Shown here piece by piece: positions 30,930 through 40,326 of a DNA stretch of 40,326 nt. The notes under the pieces are model-generated. The model had not been told where the DNA came from. It did not search any database and saw only the letters and a list, made by a program, of their open reading frames with translations. Position 1 is the stretch's first letter; each line of letters begins with the position of its first letter. Made by a program: the position numbers and the translations under genes. This stretch comes from Prevotella sp. UBA3757 (lineage in GTDB: Bacteria > Bacteroidota > Bacteroidia > Bacteroidales > Bacteroidaceae). The stretch is taken from contig DFGF01000128.1 of the NCBI GenBank assembly GCA_002371715.1, positions 1 to 40,326 of the forward strand. Reading direction: 5' to 3'.

Positions 30930-32696
30930 ATGATGAAAACAAATTGTTGTAAAGCACTTCTGAAGTGCAGGACGCTGGCCGTCCTGATGATGCTGACCAC
31001 GACGACGGCGCTCATGGCACAGTTGTCCGCACTCCACGTCGAAGGCCCCTTCCTGGTGGATGAAAACGGCCGCAGGCATAACCTCCACGGTTTTGCCCAG
31101 ACGTTTAGCCCCTGGTTCAACGAGCAGGGTTCGCAGTGGTCGAACTATAATGTCAGTGCCTGCCTGGCATATAATAAAGGTATCATTGACAAGATACTGA
31201 AGGCCGGATGGAAGATGACCTTCGTGCGCCAGCACATGGACCCCTACTGGAGCAATACGCCGGGCAAGCAGGTGACGGGGGAAAACGACATTTCGGCCTT
31301 CGACTTCAACCGCTTCAAGACCTATCTGAACAGCGTTTTCGTGCCAATGGCCGAGTATGCCATCTCGAAAGGGCTCTATGTGGTGATGCGCCCGCCTGGT
31401 GTCTGTCCTGAGAATATAGAGGTTGGCGGAACTTACCACCGTTACCTGAAGAAGGTTTGGGCGCATGTGGCCCAGCATCCGAAGTTGTGCAACAATGGTG
31501 CCGTGATGTTCGAGCTGGCCAACGAGCCTGTGAATATCCAGGGTAATGGCGACCGTGACCAGATGATGACGCAGTTCATGCAGGAAATCGTCGACACCAT
31601 GCGCCTGTACTGCAACAACATCCTGCTTGTTCCCGGTCTGGTGTGGCAACAGCACTACAACGGCTACTACAAGTATCCCGTACGGGGTGAAAACATTGGC
31701 TATGCCGTCCACTGCTATCCCGGTTGGTATAATAGTGGGGTAGAGGATGACGTTGATGTGGAGTACAATAGTTTCAAACACGGCTGGGACGAGAACATCC
31801 TGCCCATAGCCACCAAGGCTCCTGTCGTGGTGACCGAAATGGACTGGGCGCCGAAAAAGTATAACTCGTCGTGGGGCAAGGCCGTGACGGGCGAGGCTGG
31901 TGGTAAGGGCTTTGGTGCCAACTTTATGCGCATCTGCGACGAGACGTGTAACGTCAGTTGGCTGCTGTTTACCGACGGCCACCTGTTGGCTCGCTACAAT
32001 GATGGCGCGCCTGATGGCCACACGTTCTTGACCGACCCCGAAGCTTGTCCGCGGCCTGTCTATCGCCAGTATCAGTACTATGCAACCGAAGCCTATGCCG
32101 ACATGATAAACCAACCTGATTACGGCCCTAAGCTGAGAGAGCAGCCTCTGTTCTCGCTCTCGGGCGAGTGGTTCAACCCCAGTATCTGGGAGAAAGGAAC
32201 CTATGACGAGCAGACCGGCGAGGTCAGGACTGGTCAGTATGGCTTTGCAGGATGGACCTATCCGATGGGCATTGACCTCTCGGAGTGGCGATACCTGGTA
32301 GTTGAACTCAAGCAACGCCAGAATTGCGGCGCCTCGTTCCGGCTGTTCGATGCCAACAACTATTGGGGCGACTGTGCCATGTTCGACTTCGGTTCGAAGA
32401 CGCGACTGGTCATTGACCTGCACGCTATGAAGACCGACAAGGGGCGCACGGTAGACCCCTCGCACATCTATATCGCCGGCATCTGGACTTATGGCGGCTC
32501 GTCGTTCTTCCTGAAAGACGTCTTCCTGAGCAACGATGGTGTCAACCCGACAACCGTTGGCACCCTGACCATGCCGGTGCTTGCAGACGTCAAGCAGTAT
32601 TTTGCTCCCGACGGGCGGCGGCTGTCAAGCCCCCGGCGAGGACTGAATATCGTTCGTAACAGTGACGGAAGCAGTAAAAAGTTATTCGTCAGATAG
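30930..32696 (+). CDS. Secreted GH5-family glycoside hydrolase
   Basis: A 588-residue exported enzyme; signal peptide to about residue 30 (TTTTALMAQ). The start at 30930 is chosen for this signal; an upstream in-frame ATG at 30834 lacks one. The TIM barrel (about 36-420) shows the family-5 acid/base Glu199 in FELANEP and nucleophile Glu303 in VTEMDW. A C-terminal beta-sandwich (about 430-540) looks carbohydrate-binding. The final segment, YFAPDGRRL, then RGLNIVRNSDGSSKK, is a Prevotella-type sorting tail like that of the metallophosphoesterase. The substrate is probably a plant hemicellulose or beta-glucan, judging from its neighbours. An intrinsic terminator follows. Confidence 0.87.
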   Translation: MMKTNCCKALLKCRTLAVLMMLTTTTALMAQLSALHVEGPFLVDENGRRHNLHGFAQTFSPWFNEQGSQWSNYNVSACLAYNKGIIDKILKAGWKMTFVRQHMDPYWSNTPGKQVTGENDISAFDFNRFKTYLNSVFVPMAEYAISKGLYVVMRPPGVCPENIEVGGTYHRYLKKVWAHVAQHPKLCNNGAVMFELANEPVNIQGNGDRDQMMTQFMQEIVDTMRLYCNNILLVPGLVWQQHYNGYYKYPVRGENIGYAVHCYPGWYNSGVEDDVDVEYNSFKHGWDENILPIATKAPVVVTEMDWAPKKYNSSWGKAVTGEAGGKGFGANFMRICDETCNVSWLLFTDGHLLARYNDGAPDGHTFLTDPEACPRPVYRQYQYYATEAYADMINQPDYGPKLREQPLFSLSGEWFNPSIWEKGTYDEQTGEVRTGQYGFAGWTYPMGIDLSEWRYLVVELKQRQNCGASFRLFDANNYWGDCAMFDFGSKTRLVIDLHAMKTDKGRTVDPSHIYIAGIWTYGGSSFFLKDVFLSNDGVNPTTVGTLTMPVLADVKQYFAPDGRRLSSPRRGLNIVRNSDGSSKKLFVR

Positions 32697-32800
32697 GCTT
32701 GTAAGCTCCTAAAAACAAACATTTCGTGTAATATTGTCGTCCGCGACGGCAAGAAGATGGTCAAGAAGTAAGAAGAATTTGCTGTAGCAATTAAGATAAG

Positions 32801-32837
32801 AAGTCCCGGCTTGCGTTGATGCAGGTCGGGACTTTTT
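32801..32837 (+). terminator. Intrinsic terminator after GH5
   Basis: AAGTCCCG (32801-32808) pairs with CGGGACTT (32827-32834), with an inner TTGC/GCAG stem, followed by TTTTT. Confidence 0.85.
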
Positions 32838-32902
32838 GTACGATGTAACAAAAGCGAAAGTATGTGAAACATCAGCAGAGTGTCGTGTTACGGGATATTT
32901 TG

Positions 32903-32921
32903 TAATTTTGCAACGTAAACG
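32903..32921 (+). promoter_or_regulatory. -7 box and start region of the double esterase gene
   Basis: TAATTTTG (32903-32910) followed by CAACGTAAACG, nearly identical to the GH5 promoter at 30750. The -33 box is unclear. Confidence 0.55.
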
Positions 32922-32964
32922 GCGAGACAACATCAAAATAATCATAACACAACAAACAAAAACG

Positions 32965-34983
<2,019 letters not shown>

Positions 34984-34986
<3 letters not shown>

Positions 34987-35011
34987 AGAATGAAAAATGA
35001 AGAATGAAGAA
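34984..35011 (+). repeat. Heptamer array I (TGAAGAA type), 4 units, followed by ATTTGCTACC
   Basis: Units start at 34984 (the esterase stop), 34991, 34998 and 35005; ATTTGCTACC at 35011-35020 follows, as after array H. Confidence 0.85.
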
Positions 35012-35037
35012 TTTGCTACCGCAAAAGAAACTAAGAT

Positions 35038-37560
35038 ATGAAACGAATTAGGATTATAATCATAGCAATGTTGTCGGCAGTGAGCGCGATGGCTGCTGAT
35101 AATTTTGTGACGTTTACGGAACGGGGTGGGGCAGTGAGTCTAAAGGGTGCCACCATCAGCTATGTCGATAACGAGCCGCGGGCCGTGCAAATAGCAGCTG
35201 CAAGCCTGCAACAGGATTTCCAGCGTGTCATGGGATTCAGTCCCATGAAAGTCACTGACAAGTCCACTATCCTCATTGGCACTGTGGGCTGTAACAAGCT
35301 GATAGACCAGTGGGTAAAGAGCGGCAAATTGGCCGACCTGAAGGGCAAGCGCGAGAAGTTCATCCTTACCACCATTGACGGGCAGGTCGTTATAGCCGGC
35401 AGTGACCGTCGCGGCACGGTGTACGGCATCTATGAGCTGTCGCGCCAGATGGGTGTATCGCCCTGGTACTGGTGGATGGACGTACCCGTCGAGCAGCGTG
35501 ACTATGTAGGCATCCTGCCCGGTACGTTCACCGACGGCGAGCCTGCCGTGGAGTTTCGCGGCCTCTTCCTCAATGACGAGGCCCCATGCCTGACGGGCTG
35601 GGTGAAGAATACCTTTGGCACCAATTATGGCGACCACCGTTTCTATGCCAAGGTTTTTGAGCTTATCCTGCGCCTGAAGGGTAACATGCTGTGGCCCGCC
35701 ATGTGGAGCTGGGCCTTCTATGCCGACGATCCTGAAAATGGCAAGACAGCTGACGATATGGGCATCATCATGGGAACGTCGCACCACGAGCCGATGGCCC
35801 GCAACCACCAGGAGTATGCGCGCAAGCGCCGCGAGTGGGGCGCCTGGAACTACCAGACCAACCAGGCGAAGCTCGACCAGTTCTTCCGCGAGGGCATCGA
35901 GCGCATGAAGGGCACCGAGGACATGGTGACCATCGGTATGCGCGGCGACGGCGACGAGGCTATGAGTGCCGAGGCCGACACCAAACTGTTGCAGCGCGTG
36001 GTCGAGAACCAGCGCCAAATCATCAAGCAGGTTACCAAGAAGCCTGCTAACAAAACCACGCAGGTGTGGGCACTGTATAAAGAGGTGCTCGACTACTATG
36101 ATGCCGGTATGCGCGTGCCCGACGACGTCATCATGCTGTTGTGCGACGACAACTGGGGCAACGTGCGCCGCGTGCCCAACGCCCAGGAGCGCAAGCATCC
36201 CGGCGGCTGGGGCCTGTACTATCATGTCGACTACGTCGGAGCACCGCGTAACTCGAAGTGGATCAACGTCACCCAGACGCAGCAGATGTTCGAACAGCTC
36301 TCGCTGGCCTACGACTTCGGCATCCAGCGCATGTGGATTCTGAACGTGGGCGACCTGAAACCGATGGAATATCCCATCCAACTGTTTATGGACATGGCCT
36401 GGAGCCCGAAGGCATACACCCAGCAGAACGTTACCCGTCATACCTGTCAGTTCTTCCGCACGGTGCTCGGTGACTCTGTCGCCGAGGCCATCGTCACCGA
36501 AGCTGCCGACATCTACAACCGCAACTGCCAGTACATGGGCCGCGTGACGCCCGAGATGTTGGATGCCCAGACCTACAATGTCGAGACGGGTGAGTGGAAA
36601 CGCGTCAGGGATGACTACATGACCTTGGAAACGCGGGCCCTGCGACTGTTCGACGAGGTGCCCGCCGCTGCGCGCGACGCCTATCGCCAGTCGCTGCTCT
36701 TCCCTGTGCAGGCCATGGCCAACCTCTACGACATGTACTATTCGCAGGCCATGAACCACTATGCCGCTAAGGCTGGCCTGGCCGATGCCAACCAGTGGGC
36801 CGACCGCGTGGAGCAGTGCTTCCAGCGCGACGCCAAGCTATGTCATTATTATAATAAGGTGATGGCTGGTGGCAAGTGGGACGGCATGATGACCCAGAAG
36901 CACATTGGCTATACGTCGTGGAACGACAACTTCCGTCAGGACATGTTGCCCAAGACGCAGCGCGTGGAGAACGCCTCGGATCGCCAGGGCGGCTACACCT
37001 TCCTGCAGCCTGCCGCAGGCTACGTGGCAATGGAGGCCGAGCACTACTACTCGGCCCAGGCTTCTGAGGGTACGCAGTGGACGGTCTATCCCTACTACGG
37101 ACGGACGCGCAGTGCCGTAGCCCTGACCCCATATACCGAGTCGGTGGGCGATGCCTCGCTGACCTATCGTTTCCAGCTGCCCCAGAACGTGCGGGGCAAG
37201 GTGAAGGTACACGTAGTGGTGAAGTCGACGCTCGACTTCCTGAACGTTGGTGGCCATGAGTACACCGTCAGCCTGGATGGTTCGGAGCCTCAGACCGTCA
37301 ACTTCAACAAGACGCTCGTCGACCGTCAACCCTACATGTATTCGGAGTTCTATCCTGCTGTAGCCCGCCGCATCGTCGAGAAGGTGGTCGAGCTGCCCGT
37401 GGGCAGTGCCGACACGCACGAGCTGACCATCCGTCCGAAGCACCCCGGCATCGTGTTCGAGAAGATTGTCGTCGACTTCGGCGGCTACAAGCCCCAGTAT
37501 CTGTTTGGCGAGGAGACGGCTGTGACGGCGGGAGCGGCCTCCGCCCTAAATATAAAATAA
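35038..37560 (+). CDS. GH115 xylan alpha-1,2-glucuronidase
   Basis: An 840-residue exported enzyme; signal peptide to about residue 19 (SAVSAMAA). It matches GH115 along its length: an N-terminal alpha/beta domain (LIGTVGCNKLID, RRGTVYGIYELSRQMGVSPWYWWMD split across two conserved blocks), a barrel with FRGLFLNDEAP, GNMLWPAMWSW, MGTSHHEPM, and LLCDDNWGNVRRVP, then helices and a C-terminal beta-sandwich. GH115 enzymes remove glucuronic or 4-O-methylglucuronic acid from glucuronoxylan. It is 51 bp from the double esterase and 45 bp from the GH43 gene, so the three act on side groups and backbone of the same polymer. Confidence 0.95.
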   Translation: MKRIRIIIIAMLSAVSAMAADNFVTFTERGGAVSLKGATISYVDNEPRAVQIAAASLQQDFQRVMGFSPMKVTDKSTILIGTVGCNKLIDQWVKSGKLADLKGKREKFILTTIDGQVVIAGSDRRGTVYGIYELSRQMGVSPWYWWMDVPVEQRDYVGILPGTFTDGEPAVEFRGLFLNDEAPCLTGWVKNTFGTNYGDHRFYAKVFELILRLKGNMLWPAMWSWAFYADDPENGKTADDMGIIMGTSHHEPMARNHQEYARKRREWGAWNYQTNQAKLDQFFREGIERMKGTEDMVTIGMRGDGDEAMSAEADTKLLQRVVENQRQIIKQVTKKPANKTTQVWALYKEVLDYYDAGMRVPDDVIMLLCDDNWGNVRRVPNAQERKHPGGWGLYYHVDYVGAPRNSKWINVTQTQQMFEQLSLAYDFGIQRMWILNVGDLKPMEYPIQLFMDMAWSPKAYTQQNVTRHTCQFFRTVLGDSVAEAIVTEAADIYNRNCQYMGRVTPEMLDAQTYNVETGEWKRVRDDYMTLETRALRLFDEVPAAARDAYRQSLLFPVQAMANLYDMYYSQAMNHYAAKAGLADANQWADRVEQCFQRDAKLCHYYNKVMAGGKWDGMMTQKHIGYTSWNDNFRQDMLPKTQRVENASDRQGGYTFLQPAAGYVAMEAEHYYSAQASEGTQWTVYPYYGRTRSAVALTPYTESVGDASLTYRFQLPQNVRGKVKVHVVVKSTLDFLNVGGHEYTVSLDGSEPQTVNFNKTLVDRQPYMYSEFYPAVARRIVEKVVELPVGSADTHELTIRPKHPGIVFEKIVVDFGGYKPQYLFGEETAVTAGAASALNIK

Positions 37561-37605
37561 ACATAACCGACATATTATTAACATAACCAATAAATATTCA
37601 TCAGG

Positions 37606-39672
37606 ATGAAGATAAAAGAAGTTAAGACGCGGACTGTCCGCACGGCGATATTATTCATTTTTTATTTCTTATTTAGCCCCTGCGGGGCGCAAAACCCCTA
37701 TCTGCCGCTCTGGGAACACGTGCCCGACGGCGAGCCGCGCGTGTTTGAAGACCCAGACCAACCAGGCAAGTATCGTGCCTACATTATCGGTTCTCACGAT
37801 GTCACCTATACGGCCTATTGCGGCCCAGACATCCGCATGTGGTCAGCACCTGTCGAAGACCTGTCGCAGTGGCGCGACGAAGGCCCTATCTTCACGTGGT
37901 TCACGGGAGGCCAGTGGGACACCATGTTTGCCCCGGACCTCGTGGAGACGGTTGATAAGGCTACGGGCAAGAAGACCTACTGGCTCTATCCCCACTCGCG
38001 TGGCTATCGCCGTGTGGCTATGGTGTGCCGGGGCGACCGTCCCGACGGCCCCTTTACCCCCGTCAACCTGACGGCTGACGGCAGCCAGTGCGTGCCCGGT
38101 TCACTGATTGACTTCGACCCGTCGGTGTTCATCGAGCCTGTCACTGACAAGAAGGACAAGGACTACCAGAAAGGCTATCGTGCCTACGTGTTCTATGGCT
38201 TCCAGCACTCTACGGCTGTCGAGCTCGACCAGAACACGATGTACTCCAAGCGCGAAGGCACCGAAACGATAGACCCCTTCATCCCTGCCAGCAGTCGTGA
38301 CGGCCAGCTGCTCGACAAGGCCGGTTCCGAATACAAGGCCCTCTATAAGGGCCAGAACCCGCTGGACTTCAACTTCTTCGAGGCTTCGAGCATCCGTCAG
38401 GTCGGCAACAAGTACGTGATGGTCTTCTCCGGCTACAGCGGCAAGGAGTACGGGCTGGGCAATACCAATTCCGCCCTGCGCTATGCCTTTGGCGACTCGC
38501 CCCTTGGCCCCTGGCGTTCGGGTGGCGTACTGGTCGACTCGCGTGGTGTGGTGCTCAACGAGGACGGCTCGAAGCTCATCACCACCAATGCTGCTCACAA
38601 TACGCACGGTTCGCTGCAGGAAATCAATGGTCAGTGGTATGTGTTCTACCACCGCCCGCCGCGTGGCTTTGGCAATGCCCGCCAGCCTATGGTGGCTCCT
38701 GTCAAGATAACGTGGGACAAGAAACCCGTAGCCAAGGGTGGCGTGGTGAAGATTACAGCCTACGACCCCTATACGAAGGACAATGTATGGACGGCTCGCG
38801 CTGCCGACGGCAACGAATACACTGGTGCCGAGGTGACCAGCGAGGGCTTCCAGATTTTCGGTCTGCCGCCTTACCGCTACTATTCTGCCGGTTATGCCTG
38901 CTTCATGTATGGCCCGAACAGCAACAACTGGATGCAGGATAATTTCGACGTGTGGAACAACTCGATGGATTTGGCAGGCATTCAGAACAGCGGCATCGTG
39001 GGCTTCAAGTACTTCGGCTTTGGCGGTTTGGCCCAAGATACGAAGGGCATTAGGGCCTTCGAGGGTGCTAAGAAGGGCGACAACACCACGCTTGGCCTCC
39101 ATCTGACACCCAGTGGCAAGGGCGCCTTCAAAATTCACGTTAAGCTGGATGATCCCTGGAAGGGGCAGGAGATTGGCGTCATTGATGTGCCGGCAAATGC
39201 CGAACGTCAGGAACAGATGTTTTATACTGCCGTTCCTGCTGTTGAAGGACTCACAGGCAAGCATGCCATCTATCTCGTCGCTGACGGCCCCGAGGTGAAG
39301 CAGCCTGAACAGCCGCAGCGCGGACAGTGGGGACGCCGCCCACAGCAGCCCCAGCGTCCTCAGGGACTCTTTGACCTCCACGGCATCAGTTTCTCAAAGG
39401 GTGCTGACCATCTGGCTCCCGTCGTGCCAAAGGTCATTCTCACCGCCGACGGTCAGCCGTTAAGCATTCCCGACGACCCCATTCGTGCCACGAACCAGAA
39501 CGGCTATACCGACCTGACGCGCTATCAGGTCTATGCGCCTCGGACGGTCAAGAAAATTGAGGCCCGGTCTACGGTTCCCGGCGTCACGTTCGACATCAGT
39601 TCCGTGGTGAACGGGCGTGCGACCGTAAAGGCTGCCTATCAGGGCAAGGAGAAGGTGTTCCTTATTAATTAA
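37606..39672 (+). CDS. GH43-family glycosidase with C-terminal carbohydrate-binding region
   Basis: A 688-residue exported protein with a signal peptide to about residue 28. The five-bladed propeller (about 30-390) shows the GH43 triad: base Asp49 in VFEDPD, pKa-modulating Asp171 in DFDPSVF and acid Glu259 in FFEASSIR. GH43 members are usually beta-xylosidases or alpha-L-arabinofuranosidases; the locus favours a xylan-side activity. A CBM6-like sandwich (about 410-600) follows. It contains a low-complexity Gln/Pro/Arg stretch (RGQWGRRPQQPQRPQG), then an Ig-like C-terminal domain. The TAA stop lies in the first unit of array K. Confidence 0.9.
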   Translation: MKIKEVKTRTVRTAILFIFYFLFSPCGAQNPYLPLWEHVPDGEPRVFEDPDQPGKYRAYIIGSHDVTYTAYCGPDIRMWSAPVEDLSQWRDEGPIFTWFTGGQWDTMFAPDLVETVDKATGKKTYWLYPHSRGYRRVAMVCRGDRPDGPFTPVNLTADGSQCVPGSLIDFDPSVFIEPVTDKKDKDYQKGYRAYVFYGFQHSTAVELDQNTMYSKREGTETIDPFIPASSRDGQLLDKAGSEYKALYKGQNPLDFNFFEASSIRQVGNKYVMVFSGYSGKEYGLGNTNSALRYAFGDSPLGPWRSGGVLVDSRGVVLNEDGSKLITTNAAHNTHGSLQEINGQWYVFYHRPPRGFGNARQPMVAPVKITWDKKPVAKGGVVKITAYDPYTKDNVWTARAADGNEYTGAEVTSEGFQIFGLPPYRYYSAGYACFMYGPNSNNWMQDNFDVWNNSMDLAGIQNSGIVGFKYFGFGGLAQDTKGIRAFEGAKKGDNTTLGLHLTPSGKGAFKIHVKLDDPWKGQEIGVIDVPANAERQEQMFYTAVPAVEGLTGKHAIYLVADGPEVKQPEQPQRGQWGRRPQQPQRPQGLFDLHGISFSKGADHLAPVVPKVILTADGQPLSIPDDPIRATNQNGYTDLTRYQVYAPRTVKKIEARSTVPGVTFDISSVVNGRATVKAAYQGKEKVFLIN

Positions 39673-39696
39673 TAGTTAAGAATTAAGAGTTAAGAG
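39669..39696 (+). repeat. Heptamer array K (TTAAGAG type), 4 units
   Basis: Units start at 39669, 39676, 39683 and 39690. The GH43 stop TAA (39670-39672) is in unit 1. The GH10 remnant begins immediately after. Confidence 0.85.
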
Positions 39697-39849
39697 GGAC
39701 GTTATGCGCTATATAAAGACATTATTGGCGACACGAACGATGCCAACCAGAAATGGAACTTCCAGCAGCATTTCCCCGTCATGTTGGAGGCCGACTACTG
39801 TGCCGGTGTCACCCTGTGGGGGTGGTTCTACGGCAAGACGTGGGTTGAT
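39697..39849 (+). pseudogene. Remnant of a GH10 xylanase
   Basis: In the frame starting 39697 the translation reads RYALYKDIIGDTNDANQ, then WNFQQHFPVMLEADYC and GVTLWGWFYGKTW, which is the C-terminal barrel end of Bacteroidota GH10 endoxylanases. No start, signal peptide or catalytic glutamates remain, and the last strand and helix are missing after TWVD, where the GH97 gene's start takes over. About 50 codons survive out of several hundred. Its left edge is exactly the end of heptamer array K, which suggests deletion between arrays. An ATG at 39704 is in frame with the next gene, so the segment may partly be translated as nonsense. Confidence 0.75.
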
Positions 39850-40326
39850 GTCGAGATTTTGTGCTGTAGCACTAAGTTTTCTGACGTTCGCCTTGCCTGT
39901 AGCGGGCGCAAAGTCTGTGAAGTCGCCTAACGGCAAGTTGAATGCTGAAACGAAGGGTACGACACTGGTTGTCAGCTACCAACACCAGCCAGTGCTCGAA
40001 GTGGTGGATGCCTGCCCCGACGCTATGCCGTTGACTTATGTCCGTGATGTCAAGGCCGACTACCGCATGCTGTCCGGCAAGCGCAGTCATTGCGTCAACG
40101 AGGCCCGCGAGTATCGTTGCGGTCCATTACAGTTGCGACTTTACAACGACGGCATAGCTTTCCGCTACGAGGGGCCTGCGCTTCCGGCAGCCTACCGCAT
40201 TCCAGAGGGTACACGCCGTTGGATGCAGCAGTGGTGCGACTCCTATGAGGGCTTCTATCCACTGGACACAACGTACAAGGTGAAACCGGTACCCTCCTAT
40301 AGCGGCATTTCAAAGTCTGCCGAGGG
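39848..40326 (+). CDS. GH97-family glycosidase, N-terminal part (runs off the window)
   Basis: Open from ATG at 39848 to the window end (159 codons seen). A signal peptide (MSRFCAVALSFLTFALPVAG) is followed by KSPNGKL and a beta-rich domain with LRLYNDGIAFRYEG and IPEGTRRWMQ, which match the N-terminal sandwich of GH97 enzymes (SusB-like alpha-glucosidases or alpha-galactosidases). The catalytic barrel lies beyond the window, so specificity cannot be judged. In a xylan locus an alpha-galactosidase or similar side-chain enzyme is plausible. The start lies at the junction with the GH10 remnant. Confidence 0.78.
   Translation, partial: MSRFCAVALSFLTFALPVAGAKSVKSPNGKLNAETKGTTLVVSYQHQPVLEVVDACPDAMPLTYVRDVKADYRMLSGKRSHCVNEAREYRCGPLQLRLYNDGIAFRYEGPALPAAYRIPEGTRRWMQQWCDSYEGFYPLDTTYKVKPVPSYSGISKSAE

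Noticed and set aside
35140..36759. 539-codon minus-strand open frame
   Set aside because: Antisense to the well-supported GH115 gene; no motif, signal peptide or promoter.
39704..39847. Upstream in-frame ATG for GH97
   Set aside because: The added 48 residues come from the GH10 remnant in the wrong frame and would hide the signal peptide that starts at 39848.

Overview
The window looks like chromosome from a Bacteroidales bacterium, most probably Prevotella or a close relative. Promoters follow the Bacteroidota form (TAnnTTTG -7 box with TTTG about 20 bp upstream). Secreted enzymes carry a Prevotella-type C-terminal tail, one lipoprotein has a Cys-Ser-Asp-Asp-Asp surface-export signal, and the gene content (DUF4271-hemD, OAR-type TonB receptor, GH115/GH43/GH97 hydrolases) fits. 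This is inferred from sequence features alone.

Layout. 1-1376: a 52-aa peptide gene, a duplicated ~230-bp structured non-coding element, and a 69-aa hypothetical gene with an inverted repeat over its promoter. 1377-6021 (minus strand): an Rpn-type nuclease, a secreted metallophosphoesterase flanked by 22-bp-period GAGCCGGCTC arrays, and the NAD(P)HX repair enzyme Nnr. 6113-10909: hpt, adk, obg, an M23 lipoprotein and a Na/Pi cotransporter. 10964-18815: TonB-dependent receptor, surface BACON/OB-fold lipoprotein and periplasmic M16 peptidase, which I read as a possible protein- or peptide-import system analogous to Fus. 18938-23871: metK, DUF4271, hemD, rnpA, yidD, tyrS, then tRNA-Gln. 24164-29928: a flippase-like membrane protein, pepD, corA with a candidate leader peptide and hairpin, and a DUF349 coiled-coil protein. 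30033-30386 (minus): a small secreted protein. 30930-40326: a hemicellulose-degradation cluster with GH5, a CE6-CE1 double esterase, GH115, GH43, a GH10 remnant and the start of a GH97; no SusC/SusD pair lies inside the window.

The most striking signal is a set of about ten short arrays with 7-bp period placed at gene ends. Each has its own sequence, but almost every unit carries TGA or TAA in the sense orientation. Because 7 is not a multiple of 3, stops fall in all three frames. In seven arrays (after hpt, the Na/Pi transporter, the M16 peptidase, rnpA, pepD, the double esterase and GH43) the real stop codon is itself one of the array's stops. A reverse-oriented array sits in frame inside the double esterase as its interdomain linker, and the GH10 remnant begins right at another array. 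Other candidates are the 22-bp palindromic arrays, the corA leader, and the TonB/BACON/M16 operon.
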